From the NCBI GenBank assembly GCA_030765055.1, contig CM060950.1:19162729-19226728 (forward strand): a stretch of DNA of 64,000 nt, written 5' to 3'. This DNA is from Mantis religiosa (taxonomy: Eukaryota > Arthropoda > Insecta > Mantodea > Mantidae). Below are positions 47,729 to 56,844 of this stretch, piece by piece (the first letter of the stretch is position 1; the number at the start of each line of letters is the position of its first letter). A model generated the notes under the pieces. It searched no databases and was not told the origin of the DNA. It saw only the letters and a list, made by a program, of their open reading frames with translations. The position numbers were made by a program, and so were the translations under genes.

Positions 47729-47789
47729 AGGTAAATACTAGCAATAAATGGAGCATTGAGTATTAGTTCGACTCAAAAATGCACCATTT

Positions 47790-48344
47790 TCCTGTATAGT
47801 ATATGAACATGAGCACAATAGCTAGGAATTCACTTATTCTATTCAGGAGTAAATCACAGCATCTCCATATTCAGCTGTATACTGATTTCAGATAGCTATT
47901 TTGGTTCTTTTTCACCATTTTTAAGAAACATAATGAAGTGGTATACCATATATAAAATTTGCCAATTATTACTTTTTTGTTTGCTAATGCTCTGGATCTT
48001 GGACTTAATCTGTTCTCGTTACTAATTTTGAGCAATTGCTTTCAAATATAAAAATCAAAATATTTATTTGGCTACTGGGTTTTGATAATTGTTTGGATAT
48101 ATTAAAATGTTTTCATTAATATTTTCATTTTGACAATGTTTTCATGCTTAATAAGCCAAAATTTGTAGTGAATAATAAGTTGTGTGTTAAGTATAATTTT
48201 GGAGAAAAAAGGCACAAATTTTAACTTGATTATTGTGCTAGCCAAGGACAAAGATATAAATGAATTTTATCTGAACACTTATAATTAACCCTCCCACTTC
48301 CACTCAGATCACAGCACCCAATATTGTTATTGTAAATATTGACA
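47790..48344. other. AT-rich DNA, nothing recognised
   Basis: No features recognised. Confidence 0.45.
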
Positions 48345-48440
48345 AGATCAAAATTCTTAACGAGTAAGGACTATGATACAAAGAAGCACAAAATTAATAT
48401 AATTTTGAGTCAAACTTCATGCTTCAAATATGGAGCATGG
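48345..48440 (+). repeat. Penelope-like element terminal fragment
   Basis: GTAAGGACTATGATACAAAG, then AGCACAAAATTAATATAATT and TTGAGTCAAACT match, in reverse complement, the right end of the PLE at 49173-49738. It is a lone truncated end. Confidence 0.65.
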
Positions 48441-48539
48441 AGTACTAGCATGTTTTATGGGGATCAGAGAACTTTGCATCCAACTGTAGAAGATAATGTG
48501 AGCAATGTGATGGTAATGACGACATATTATTTTCTTTGG

Positions 48540-48990
48540 CATAAATCAGTGCATTGAGATGTTTATGGATTGAGTGGCCATCCAACAAGAGAAGAACCTG
48601 TTCTCGTTGGTTGGATTAAAAAATTCCTTGAAGTGCTTCAGCCATTGTAGAAATGTCTTCAGTCATCCACCCTGATTGATTAACCAGTCCTTATGTACCA
48701 ATTGGTGCACCATCAAATAGTTCATGTTTTGTTCTTTTTCTTGCAAGGATGAGAGCAGGTGGAACAAAATTTCCAGAAGAGTTCATACAGCACATCATTA
48801 TAGCATGCTGACCTTGTTCTGCACTAGTTACTGCTCTTACTTGTTCCTTTCCTCTTACTATTTTTGTCTCATGTGATTAGTTTACACTATCTCATCCACT
48901 TCGTCAAAAAAATTCTTTGACTTGTGGCTTGTTACAACCTCAAGCTCTTGCAGCAGAAGTCGGATTGCCATGATGAAAGACTTAGATATC
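48540..48990 (-). mobile_element. pogo/jerky-type DDE transposase fragment
   Basis: The minus-strand frame reads GKEQVRAVTSAEQGQHAIMM, then CCMNSSGNFVPPALILARKR, ELFDGAPIGT and NQSGWMTEDI. This is the region around the second catalytic Asp in pogo/jerky transposases, with a LLDGHS-like stretch frameshifted beyond. Stops are present and no ends were found. Confidence 0.7.
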
Positions 48991-49067
48991 TAAAATTAGG
49001 CAAGTGAGTCAACCTTGTATATACTTTTCTCCACTTTCTCCAAGGTTGACTCACTTGCCTAATTTTA
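48991..49067. repeat. Perfect 27-bp hairpin
   Basis: Arm 48991-49017 (TAAAATTAGGCAAGTGAGTC...) is the exact reverse complement of 49041-49067, with a 23-bp spacer. It lies between the transposase fragment and the next PLE. It could be an inverted terminal arm or a rearrangement. Confidence 0.8.
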
Positions 49068-49225
49068 GTAACAATGGCACTCCACTTTCTGAAATACTTC
49101 TTTTTATTCTACTTAGATATCTCTTTCTGAATTCTGCAGTCAGGCTTTACTTAAAACAAAGAACTAAATGATATAATTTTGAGTCGAACTAATACTCAAT
49201 GCTCCACTTATTGCTAGTACTTACC

Positions 49226-49264
49226 TAGAATGCATTTCATTAGGATCTTCCGAACATAATCAGC
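49226..49264 (-). ncRNA. Hammerhead-like core, mutated
   Basis: The core reads CUGAUUA, losing the essential G8, so inactivity is expected. Helix III is AU-GC-AU. Confidence 0.35.
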
Positions 49265-49604
49265 TGTTGTCGACTAATGGACGTCGGTTCGGTGAACTCC
49301 TCGGAGGTGATAGGTGTGTCTCTGTCGGTATCTTGATGAACTTAAAATTTGGGTTTTCTTCAAAGGTAGTGTCGAAATTAAACAATTTTCTTTCATGTTT
49401 CTTTATGAAGATTTTTTCCTACGTAGTTAAAGCAGCTGGAAAAAATCGTGGGATAAAATCTTCATAAAGAAACATGAAAGAAAATTGTTTAATTTCGACA
49501 CTACCTTTGAAGAAAACCCAAATTTTAAGTTCATCAAGATACCGACAGAGACGCACCTATCACCTCCGAGGAGTTCACCGAACCGACGTCCATTAGTCGA
49601 CAAC

Positions 49605-49643
49605 AGCTGATGATGTTAGGAAGATCCTAACGAAATGCATTCT
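49605..49643 (+). ncRNA. Hammerhead-like core, opposite arm
   Basis: CTGATGA 49607-49613, T, GTTAGG and CCTAAC, GAAA, AT-GC-AT, T. Core and helix II are intact. Helix I is minimal. Confidence 0.45.
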
Positions 49644-49750
49644 AGGTAAGTACTAGCAATAAGTGGAGCATTTAGTATTAATTTGACTCAAAATTATATT
49701 AATTTTGTGCTTCATTGTATCATAGTCCTTACACAATGGAACTAAATGAT

Positions 49751-50285
49751 GTTTAAATAATTTGTTAATAACTTTAAAATATAAATGATTCACCTATGAA
49801 ATGTAGGTAATGGTAAACAAGAATGTGGTTTATTGAATTATATCTAGATATGCATTAAATGCTTATTGTTAACAGGTTAAATAAGTGGGTTACTGAGTGG
49901 GTCAGTATATACCTGCCATCAATGTCTGATAGGTGAATCGATTGCCAGTTTCATTCCTCTTGGCTAACTTGAATGGCAGTTTCCTTAATTCATTCAATGT
50001 GAAGTCCAAATAGACTGGATTCAAGGTCTTTAATGTGGTGTACTAACTCAATTTCTAGTTCTGTTGGAAGTGTTAGCCAAAACCTATCTAAGCCTTTGTC
50101 AACTCCTACAACTTGCTTATTTTTGTCTTGTGCTCTCCTTAAGATTAAACTGAGGAACATTGAAGAATTTTGCAGTATGGTACCAGCCCATTTGCTTGTT
50201 ATTAAGAGAATTTATATCCTCCGGCATCTCTCTGAATCTCATGATACGATTACTGGTTCTCTTACAATCCCCAACCATTATTTGT
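49751..50285. other. Unclassified DNA
   Basis: Nothing recognised. Confidence 0.45.
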
Positions 50286-50286
50286 G

Positions 50287-50370
<84 letters not shown>
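50286..50370. repeat. (AAT)n microsatellite
   Basis: About 28 uninterrupted units. Confidence 0.95.
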
Positions 50371-50371
<1 letters not shown>

Positions 50372-50732
50372 AGTTATATGTTGTATTACTATAAACAGAA
50401 ATGATGTTTAGCCTGTGGTTTGGATATATCCTTAAAATGTTCACAAAGGAAGTGTGTACTCAACTTCTGTGTAACAAGTAAATAAAATAACATAGAACAA
50501 TTGCCACAAACATATAAACTCCAGTGTTTGCAGATTCTTGACATAACACATAAGCGTCTATGCAAAGCAGCCCCACCATTTCTAGTTATCAATATTGCCA
50601 ACAGAAAAACATGACCTGATGCTTAAAGTTTTGCCTCTTGTGCCAGTAATAAGAAGCAAATGATATGTCATTTTAAGATATTTTTACCTACATGTTTTTT
50701 TAAATTAACTTTCCCCAACAAATTATATTGGA
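50371..50732. other. Unclassified DNA
   Basis: Nothing recognised. Confidence 0.45.
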
Positions 50733-50918
50733 TGAAATGATGCTTAAATGAGCCCAAGGTCCATAGAGCTTTGAGTTAGCCGACATTCATCTTTTGAGGA
50801 TAAGGGGAAAACCCCAGAAAAGAGGCTTATCCACATAACTCAACCTGATGGAGATCCAAACTCAGGACCTCTTGAATGTGAGGTAGGCACGCTACCACCA
50901 CACTCTAGAGGTGGGCAA
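50733..50918 (-). mobile_element. tRNA-derived SINE, family S1, diverged
   Basis: TGAAATGATGCTTAAATGAG, then AAGGGGAAAACCCCAGAAAA, CAGGACCTCTTGAATGTGAG and GCACGCTACCACCAC give a colinear reverse-complement match to the S1 body and head. Confidence 0.7.
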
Positions 50919-51034
50919 GGTAGGTGTAAATTTACAGTTAAGTGATGAAGTAAAGACAAATGGAACAAAAGTAATGCATCCAATAATTTATATCTATGAG
51001 ATATAATACATTATTGTTTAATTTGATTAAACAG

Positions 51035-51320
51035 AGCATGCCGACCTCACGCCGACATACGAAGTGCAGGTGCGCGATCATCCAACCGATAGGGCGAGGA
51101 GGTGGTCAGTATTACGGCACCTCCAGCTGGAAATTTGGTTTTCTAGACTAGGGTCCGCTACCTAGTGTAGCTCCTCAATTTCCTCACGAGTTGAGTGGGC
51201 ACGGGTCATATACCCGGGACTCAAAATCCGTAACCTCCAGGGGTTGTATAGATCCCAGGTGCATTCTGCAGCAGGGAACCAATGCACAATGCTCTAGCCC
51301 ACTACACCATGATGCAGGAA
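51035..51320 (-). mobile_element. SINE, family S3
   Basis: Second copy of the 19070-19410 repeat: CGCGATCATCCAACCGATAG, TTTCTAGACTAGGGTCCGCT, CTCCTCAATTTCCTCACGAG, then TATACCCGGGACTCAAAATC. Confidence 0.65.
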
Positions 51321-52039
51321 TTGCATACGATATGAGATTTGTATTAAAAAAAAAAGAGTTGAGCGGCTGCTCGTCATGACGTGTGAGCAGATAATCTACA
51401 CCATATTAAGACCTCGTAGAGGAAAGTGATGGTCTTACCTATATTAGGATGATGTTTATTAAAGGTCAACATTTGAGCTTTTCAGTAAAACCTCTCAAGT
51501 TCTGATGCAAAATAGTCACGAATAGGTATTTCCTCTTTTGAGTTTTAACGCTGCTTATCCTGATAGGTCAATACAAAGGTCATTGCCAATATCAGCAGTC
51601 ACATAACAATTAAATTTTATCACTTGAAAGTTTGCATCACAGTATTTAGATCTTTTAAACTCAATGAAAATATATTGTTTTGGAAAAGTGGAAACTTTCC
51701 TCTGATTTGTTAAAAGAAATATGAAGATAGTCTTTTTAATGTACCCAAACTTCAAAGTGAAGTGAACATTGGATAGTTTTCTAATGTGGCATGAGATAAA
51801 ATATCCACTCAGCAATTAATTTTATTATGTGAGGATAGAGTCTAGTGGAGGAATTGACCGAAATAACAAGTTAATCTCGTTGATTGAAAAGATAGTTTCT
51901 ACAATTTCATCTCTCGACATATCATTTTTGCCGTCCATTCATTCTGTCATACCATTCAGATAGAATGCCGAAGGTGGTTTAAGCCTCATTTCTAACGATA
52001 TAGAATTACTTTTAAAATTCATTCATTTCATTTCATTCA
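51321..52039. other. AT-rich DNA, nothing recognised
   Basis: No features recognised. Confidence 0.45.
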
Positions 52040-52745
52040 TTCATTTATTTTCTGCATTAAAAATTACAGTGCAATTCATAGCATCGTCAGGTACAGGAGA
52101 TTATACACAGATTCATAGATTATACAAAACAATTCATAGATTTAGATTAGCTGTAATAATTAAATAGAATTAATTGCATCGTCAATGCGCAAGACAATAA
52201 ATACAATGTCATCATTAATATACAGACAATAAATACAATGTGATAATATATCTAATCTTAAGAATATAGTAATATAGCAAGCATGTTGCACTTTCTTTAA
52301 CATTCACATATTCACATTTTAGTATACAAAACACAATAACTTCAAAAGAAAAGGAAAAATCAGCAGAATTTCAACAATATTAAGCTGAGATTAATCACAA
52401 CTCAGTTTATACAATAATAGAGGAACTTTTCTCTTCAGCTGTGATACATACAGTAAATATATTCATTGTACAGTCAAAACGTCAAGACTAAAAGCTACCA
52501 CTTTATGTGAGGCTAAGATTTTGAAATTCATGTGCGGTATATGGCATGTAAAACAATAGGAGTTTATTTAATTTACTTTTGAATTGTTTATTATCCAGTG
52601 ATTTTATTTTCTGTGGTAATTTATTATATAAACAAATTCCTCTATGGGCAAAGCTGTTGAGGCTTTTGTTAATCCTGTGGGAGTTTAAATGCAAAAGCAA
52701 ATTAAAAGTAGGGAATGAATCAAAACTAAATGATGCAGTGACCAA
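52040..52745 (-). mobile_element. LINE 3' fragment
   Basis: The minus-strand frame 52745-52503 reads LLLHLNSHRINKSLNSFAHR, then GICLYNKLPQKIKSLDNKQF and KSKLNKLLLFYMPYTAHEF before a stop. This is the usual C-terminal tail of Jockey/CR1-like LINEs. The lower 450 bp is its AT-rich 3' region. Its coding part is duplicated at 55019-55166. Confidence 0.65.
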
Positions 52746-53025
52746 ATCTTAAATTGAACTGGCGGTTCCTGGGGATGAATGGAAATACTGCATAAAAAAC
52801 AACAAATCAATCTAATCTAATCAACAATTATAACCAATTATAACCTAATGCAGAGAGATAGAGAGAACTCACCATTGGAAAATGTGATACTGGAAGGAGA
52901 AAGGACGATGGTTAGAAAGGAAAGGAGCATAAAAGTTATAACCCACAAGAATCTTTCTTTCCATGGTTTCCAAATTAGAAATCATATATGCACTAATATG
53001 TATGACTGTCAACACAATAGCTTTT
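52553..53025. repeat. Long direct repeat, copy 1 (apparent target duplication)
   Basis: It matches 55019-55498 from ACAATAGGAGTT to CACAATAGCTTTT with scattered differences and a 30-60 bp variable patch. Its right edge abuts the left end of the PLE. Confidence 0.8.
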
Positions 53026-53144
53026 AAATACATAAAATATGAAGCCATTAACAGTGAAGCAAACAAATATATACAAATATAACAATTTGTAACTTAAAAC
53101 TTCACTTATCTGATAAGAAATGATGACATTTTTCTTATAAATTG

Positions 53145-53191
53145 TCCGGGATCGTGATTTCATGTAAAACTTTTACACATCTTCAGCCGGA
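53145..53191 (-). ncRNA. Hammerhead ribozyme candidate, type I, complete fold
   Basis: Minus strand: helix I UCCGG (53191-53187) with CCGGA (53149-53145), five perfect pairs. Core CUGAAGA, extra U, and helix II GUGUAA...UUUACAU with a small loop. GAAA, helix III AUC-AC-GAU (three pairs), then cleavage base C. The parts fill exactly 47 nt. All catalytic core bases agree with the CUGANGA...GAAA consensus. The only oddity is the extra U before helix II. Confidence 0.6.
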
Positions 53192-54205
53192 AACAACAAA
53201 GCTGTTGCCATCGTTATGAATGCTAGATGTTTATATGTTCTTGTTAGTACTACCAAAATCATAAAATAAAACAAGTTTAGAACATTAAATTTATTTATTT
53301 AAATTTATTTTTCATTTATTACTAAATTTGCAAGATAAAGCTATAAATTTACATTAGAAACTGAAATTAATGGATTTCTTCCTTTTGTGGATCTAAAGAT
53401 AATAAATAATAATAAATTAAACTTTGGTTTTAGTTAATTGATGGAAATTAATCATTTCTTCACACTAGCCGTGGATGGAAACCAGGAGATCCGTGGTTCA
53501 AATCCTGGCCATGGCATTGAATTTTTCATGTCGACTCTATCAATTAAACTTTGGTATTTATAGGATGTCCACTCATATTGATAATTAGATATAAAAATAA
53601 AAGTTTTAACCCTTTTTCACATAAATTTGCTGTTTTCAATAGTTTGATTTATAGATTAATAAATATACCCCTGAATAAAGAAGAATTTAATAAAGAATAT
53701 AAACATTATTAATGCTGCTTTAATTAACTGTTTTAATAAAGAATTTATAAATTTAAAAAAATAAAAATTCAAATATCAAAAAACTGGTAATGATATTTCT
53801 ATCCTTAGAAAAATAAAAGACCATTGTAATTTTAAAACCTTTACTTACCATCCTTGGGTTAATAAACATTCTCAAAATTTTTTTAAAGTTCCTCAAAATA
53901 AATATAGTATTAAAAATTTACTGCATTTCTCTTAAAAAAAAAAGATAAAATTCCTAATAATAAAAAATCTAGCATTTATCAGTTTCGATTGTGATAAAGT
54001 TTATATTGGAAAGACAAAGCGTAATTTGGAAACGAGAACGAAGAACATTTTCGTAACATTAAGTATAAACAAACTGATAAATCGGCAGTATCATCATTTT
54101 GGGTCATTTAACCATGAAATATATCCTGAAGTTAAATTATTAAAACAATTAAATGGTCCGGCAGGTTTAATGGATTGGGAAAAATATTTATTTTAAAAAA
54201 TAAAC

Positions 54206-54776
54206 ATCATGTAATGATGGATAGAGTCAACATGAAAAATTCAATGCCATTGCCGGGATTTGAACCACGGATCTCCTGGTTTCCGTCCAGTCGCTCTAAC
54301 CCATTGAGCTACCATGGTCAACGTGCCATCCTGACATTAAATTCTCCATTTGACTCATATATTTCCAGGAGATCCGTGGTTCAGATCCCAGCCATGGCAT
54401 TGAATTTTTCATGTTGACTATCAAAAGCCTTAGCTTATAAACGGCTAGTGTGGAAAAATGATTAATTTCCATCAGTTAACTAAAATAATAAAGTTAAATG
54501 ATGAAGCCTGGGACTCAAGTACTTACGATAGTAAGTCGCCACAAACGGTGTATCTCGGATGCGAGAGATGGAGAATTTAATGTCAGGACGGCACGTTGAC
54601 CATGGTTGCTCAATGGGTTAGAGCGACTGGACGGAAACCAGGAGATCCGTGGTTCAAATCCCGGCCATGGCATTGAATTTTTCATGTTGACTATCCATCA
54701 AAAACCTTAGCCTATATACGGCCAATGTGGAGAAATGATTAATTTCCATCAATTAAGTAAAATAATCATGTAATGA
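54206..54776. mobile_element. Composite SINE S2 block with 12-bp TSD
   Basis: TSD ATCATGTAATGA is at 54206-54217 and 54765-54776. Between them lie an inverted S2 head (54218-54365), a direct S2 tail piece (54366-54485), a unique linker (about 54486-54560), and a nearly complete direct S2 copy (54565-54764). One TSD pair around several SINE pieces suggests a single insertion of a chimeric transcript, or later rearrangement. Confidence 0.75.
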
Positions 54777-54899
54777 ATTTTGAATTACCAGCAGTTGATT
54801 CTGTTTTTAGGTTTGTTTCGTTTTCATATTTTGGTAGTACTAACATAAGCATAGTGACATATAGCAATTGTAACGTTGACGACGATGTTGTTTATGACT

Positions 54900-54944
54900 C
54901 TGGCTGAAGATGTAAAAAAAATTTCACGAAATCGCGATCCTGAT
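54900..54944 (+). ncRNA. Hammerhead-like core, right arm of PLE
   Basis: CTGAAGA 54904-54910, T, helix II GTAAAA...TTTCAC with one mismatch, GAAA 54928-54931, helix III ATC-GC-GAT, C. Helix I has decayed (CTGG against CTGA). Confidence 0.4.
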
Positions 54945-55018
54945 CCATTTATAAGAAAAGTTGCATCATTTCTTATAAGATAAGTGAAGTTTTAAGTTAC
55001 AAATTATTATATTTGTAT

Positions 55019-55498
55019 ACAATAGGAGTTCATTTAATTCACTTTTGAATTGTTTATTATCCAGTGATTTTATTTTCTGTGGTAATTTATTATATAAACA
55101 AATTCCTCTATGGGCAATGCTGTTGAGGCTTTTGTTAATCCTGTGGAAGTTTAAATGCAAAAGCAAATTAAAAGTAGAGAATGAATCGAAACTAAATAAT
55201 GCAGTGACAAAATCTTAAATTGAGCTGGCGGTTTCTGGGGATGAATGAAAATACTGCTGTATAAATGACTGCCACAAAAAAGACCAAAAAAAAAAAAAAC
55301 AAAGGAGCCACCTTTACCAATTATAACATAATTCAGAGAGATAGAGAGAACTCACCATTGACACTGGAGGAGGAAAGGATGGTTAGAAAGGGATTGAGCA
55401 TAAAAGTTTAAACCTACAAGAATCTTTCGGGTCTCGAATCCATGGTTTCCAAATTATATGCACTACTGACATGTATGACCGTCAACACAATAGCTTTT
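55019..55498. repeat. Long direct repeat, copy 2 (apparent target duplication)
   Basis: It matches 52553-53025. It contains a LINE C-terminus on the minus strand (LHLNFHRINKSLNSIAHRGI, then KLPQKIKSLDNKQFK), cut off by the PLE end where copy 1 continues. Confidence 0.8.
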
Positions 55499-55500
55499 GC

Positions 55501-55571
<71 letters not shown>
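55501..55571. repeat. (ATT)n microsatellite
   Basis: About 23 uninterrupted units, immediately beyond repeat copy 2. Confidence 0.95.
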
Positions 55572-55572
<1 letters not shown>

Positions 55573-55904
55573 TTTTGTGGCAGATTCTTTTTGTTTGGTT
55601 TCTGTTTCCCTGGCAAAATACATCTCTCTGCTTTAGGGTGTAAGTGTATCTCATGAATGACCTAAGTTTATAATTAGGCACCATTTTTGCTTGTTTTGTT
55701 TAAACAAAATTTCATTTATGTCGGCAAGCGATATTATACTTATGAACTTTATTCATACGTTTGTTTTACATCTGAATATAGGATAAGATTTTATGGAAGG
55801 GAGTCGGTACTTCGAACAAACTGATCTGTTGGCATCCCGGGGGGGGGGGGGGAGGATGATGTGAGATGAAGCAGAGGGCGGCCGACCCCAATTTTTGTTT
55901 GTTT
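55572..55904. other. Unclassified DNA with a G run
   Basis: A run of about 12 G lies near 55840-55852. Nothing else recognised. Confidence 0.5.
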
Positions 55905-56370
55905 ATAATTTACGTCCTGCAAACGTTAAGTCATATCGGACGGTGAATAAATTGGGTGAAATGATGCTCAAATGAGTCCAGGGTCCGTAGAGCTTACAGT
56001 TACCCGACACTCGTCTTGAACGATAAGAGAAAACCCTGGGAACACCCGCCTCGGTAGCGTGGTGGTGGCATGTCTGCCTCATGTTCAAGAGGTCCCGAGT
56101 TCGAATCTCGGTCCGGTCAGGGTGAGTTACCTGGATAAGATTTTTCCGAGGTTTTCCCTTATCCTTACAGACGAATGTCGGGTAACTCTAAGCTCCATGG
56201 ACCCTGGACACATTTGAGCATCATTTCACCCATTTCATTCACCGTCCGATATGACAACGTTGGAGGACGTAAAATTACAACAAAAACTGGGAACCTTATT
56301 CAGGTAACTCACCATGACCGAGATTTGAACTCGGGACCTCTTGAAAGTGAGGCAATAGTCTCAACTCCAG
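55905..56370 (-). mobile_element. SINE S1 split by a second S1 copy
   Basis: The minus-strand S1 body (55905-56035, TACGTCCTGCAAACGTTAAG) resumes at 56295-56370 (GTAACTCACCATGACCGAGA, GGACCTCTTGAAAGTGAGG). The inner copy at 56044-56286 separates them. Confidence 0.8.
56044..56286 (+). mobile_element. tRNA-derived SINE S1 nested in an opposite S1
   Basis: CCTCGGTAGCGTGGTGGTGG head, GAGTTCGAATCTC B box, full body, and an ACAACAAAA tail. An 8-bp duplication CTGGGAAC is at 56036-56043 and 56287-56294. Confidence 0.85.
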
Positions 56371-56549
56371 AGTTGGGAATACTCCAGGGAGGCTTGCATA
56401 ACCGGCTTCCCTCTTGCCGCGTTCTTGCCAACTAAGCCGGCTCGGAGACCGGAGTACGTCCCGCCGGAGGAGAAAGTGTTTACCCAGAGCATATTAATTA
56501 GAGCATTGTAAGTCACTGTTTATAGCAGCTAAAATTTCTACAGTAGTTA
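56371..56549. other. Unclassified DNA
   Basis: Moderately GC-rich (GCCGGCTCGGAGACCGGAGT). Possibly SINE S6-related, unproven. Confidence 0.35.
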
Positions 56550-56810
56550 ATTTATATATTTATGATGTGCTGGTACATATTAAAGAAAATTCACAAAATT
56601 ATAACATAAGAAATGAAATACATACATACAATACGCGCAACATGAAAAAATTGGATATGCCCTTCCATAGGCTTCAGAAGACCTCTCAATATTATAAAAT
56701 AAGTGGCATAAAACTCTTCAATGTACTTCCAAATTACCCACACAAATGTTTAAGGGAGACTGTTCATATGGTTAACTGCGAAACCCTTTTATAACTTACA
56801 AGAGTGTATA
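56550..56810 (+). mobile_element. LINE C-terminal fragment
   Basis: The frame reads IHTYNTRNMKKLDMPFHRLQ, then YYKISGIKLFNVLPNYPHKC before a stop. HTYNTR and GIKLFN-LP are typical of the end of Jockey/CR1-like LINE ORF2. Confidence 0.65.
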
Positions 56811-56844
56811 GACAAATGAGAGCAAGACATATAAAACATGTATT

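Larger units (their letters stand above)
46808..47778 (+). mobile_element. Penelope-like element, 5'-truncated, inverted arms, 11-bp TSD
   Basis: TSD ATGCACCATTT is at 46797-46807 and 47779-47789. Arms 46855-47140 and 47490-47775 are near-perfect reverse complements and both include the C-terminal coding part. The unique centre and right arm encode a GIY-YIG protein tail. A hammerhead-like core lies in each arm. The high arm identity and open frame indicate a relatively young insertion. Confidence 0.9.
49173..49738. mobile_element. Penelope-like element reduced to two inverted arms, 12-bp TSD
   Basis: TSD GAACTAAATGAT is at 49161-49172 and 49739-49750. Arms 49173-49440 and 49450-49735 are reverse complements with almost no spacer. 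Only the last part of the protein frame remains in each arm (the same as 47560-47690). Hammerhead-like cores are at 49226-49264 and 49605-49643. Confidence 0.85.
53026..55018 (+). mobile_element. Penelope-like element with inverted arms, interrupted by a SINE block
   Basis: Arms 53040-53290 and 54775-55018 are reverse complements with diverged middle parts. The plus-strand coding remnant at 53640-54200 includes KTFTYHPWVNKHSQNF, a YWKDKA GIY-YIG remnant, EHFRNIKYKQTDKSAVSSFW and WEKIFILKNKHHVM in several frames. A 547-bp SINE block (54218-54764) splits the C-terminus. The whole element lies exactly between two copies of a long direct repeat. Confidence 0.85.
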
